A stretch of DNA of 64,000 bases, from positions 620,001-684,000 of the forward strand of contig CAWJSE010000002.1 in assembly GCA_963845445.1 (NCBI GenBank), read 5' to 3'. Source of the DNA: JABDBL01 sp963845445. GTDB taxonomy: Bacteria > Cyanobacteriota > Vampirovibrionia > Obscuribacterales > Obscuribacteraceae. A program made the position numbers and the translations under genes. The notes beneath the pieces were generated by a model. It saw only the letters and a program-made list of their open reading frames with translations, was not told the origin of the DNA and did no database searches. Within the stretch, counting starts at the first letter, position 1. Each line of letters begins with the position of its first letter. Shown here piece after piece: positions 63,629 through 64,000 of this stretch.

Positions 63629-64000
63629 CAACATTATTGTATATTAATTGAGCTTGGATGACAGCGCGAATACATAGTAGACGCGGATGCCAGCGGTTTA
63701 GACAAAACGAGAAACATGCTTATGTTTTGCCTAAGCAAATTAAAGTCATCAATCCAGAGAAAGCGGCTTTCTGCAGATCTTCAAGGAAGTGCTCTTGTCC
63801 AATTGTGGTTTTGGCAGATCCTATTATCATTGCATAAGGCACAAAAGTGGTCTGCACCGGACTGCTTGGTGTTATGAATTTTGCTTCTGGTAATTATTGT
63901 CTACCTGATTGCAAGCAGACCCGGACAAGTAAAACCTCTTCACTTTAACTTAGAAGATTGGACAAAGTTTATATACTCAAAGTTAGAAGAGAATCTTGTA
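63629..64000. other. Region after the helicase gene
   Basis: About 370 bases with no convincing gene in the window. No terminator is clear. A gene may begin beyond the edge. Confidence 0.35.

Overview
The window looks like chromosome from a Gram-negative, low-GC environmental bacterium with a large repertoire of repeat proteins. The envelope type is shown by a three-part RND efflux pump with an outer-membrane factor, lipoprotein signals and many Sec signal peptides. TPR, WG-repeat, DUF4239 and annexin-like proteins, an MGDG-synthase-like glycosyltransferase, QueH and TrhO together resemble Obscuribacterales-type Cyanobacteria/Melainabacteria. That placement is inference from gene content; there is no rRNA or ribosomal protein gene to settle it.

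Layout. 1-2158: right part of an IS21-family element (istA broken by a frameshift, istB intact) inserted in the 3' end of an AbiEi-type antitoxin gene that has a readable promoter/operator. 3400-9273: RND efflux operon (adaptor, pump, outer-membrane channel) on the minus strand. 9467-10826: GC-rich secreted DUF4352-like gene whose first codons are fused to a scrap of a plasmid mobilisation gene, followed by iteron-like repeats and a 3' fragment of tRNA-Val at 11123-11174. I read this whole left block as an imported element ending in a tRNA scar. 11.3-18.4 kb: RidA and HAD proteins, a TacAT toxin-antitoxin pair with twin operators, an unrecognised frameshifted gene, a decayed XRE regulator and a GT-C membrane protein. 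19.0-25.6 kb: remains of one giant annexin-like gene ending in almost four near-identical 447-bp repeats and a longer family of ~28-residue repeats. 25.7-34.9 kb: double-Lrp regulator, TrhO, aldo/keto reductase, a 40-residue acidic protein, QueH, TPR and membrane proteins, KDPG-type aldolase, with two more tRNA-like scars. 35.1-43 kb: two paralogous toroid-like membrane-anchored proteins, threonine dehydratase, threonine aldolase and a TPR-prolyl oligopeptidase fusion. 43-58.8 kb: lipid glycosyltransferase, Na+/H+ antiporter, TPR proteins, vWA protein, a sulfatase-like/methyltransferase cassette, AKR, DUF4239 and WG-repeat proteins. 58.85-63.63 kb: a very large DUF4011-SF1 helicase-Vsr-like nuclease-DUF3320 protein, the domain order of the reported Hhe anti-phage candidate.

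An important caution runs through the window. At least a dozen genes are split by single-base indels, most of them contractions of A or T homopolymers, and each can be rejoined into a sensible protein by changing one base. That pattern is more typical of unpolished long-read sequence than of true gene decay, so most split genes here should be read as one gene. The in-frame TGA in the giant repeat gene (22953-22955) is a substitution and does not fit that explanation.

The strongest candidates for something undescribed are the giant annexin-like repeat gene, the paired toroid-like proteins, the four-histidine membrane protein and the TPR-peptidase fusion. The helicase-nuclease is the best candidate for a defence function.
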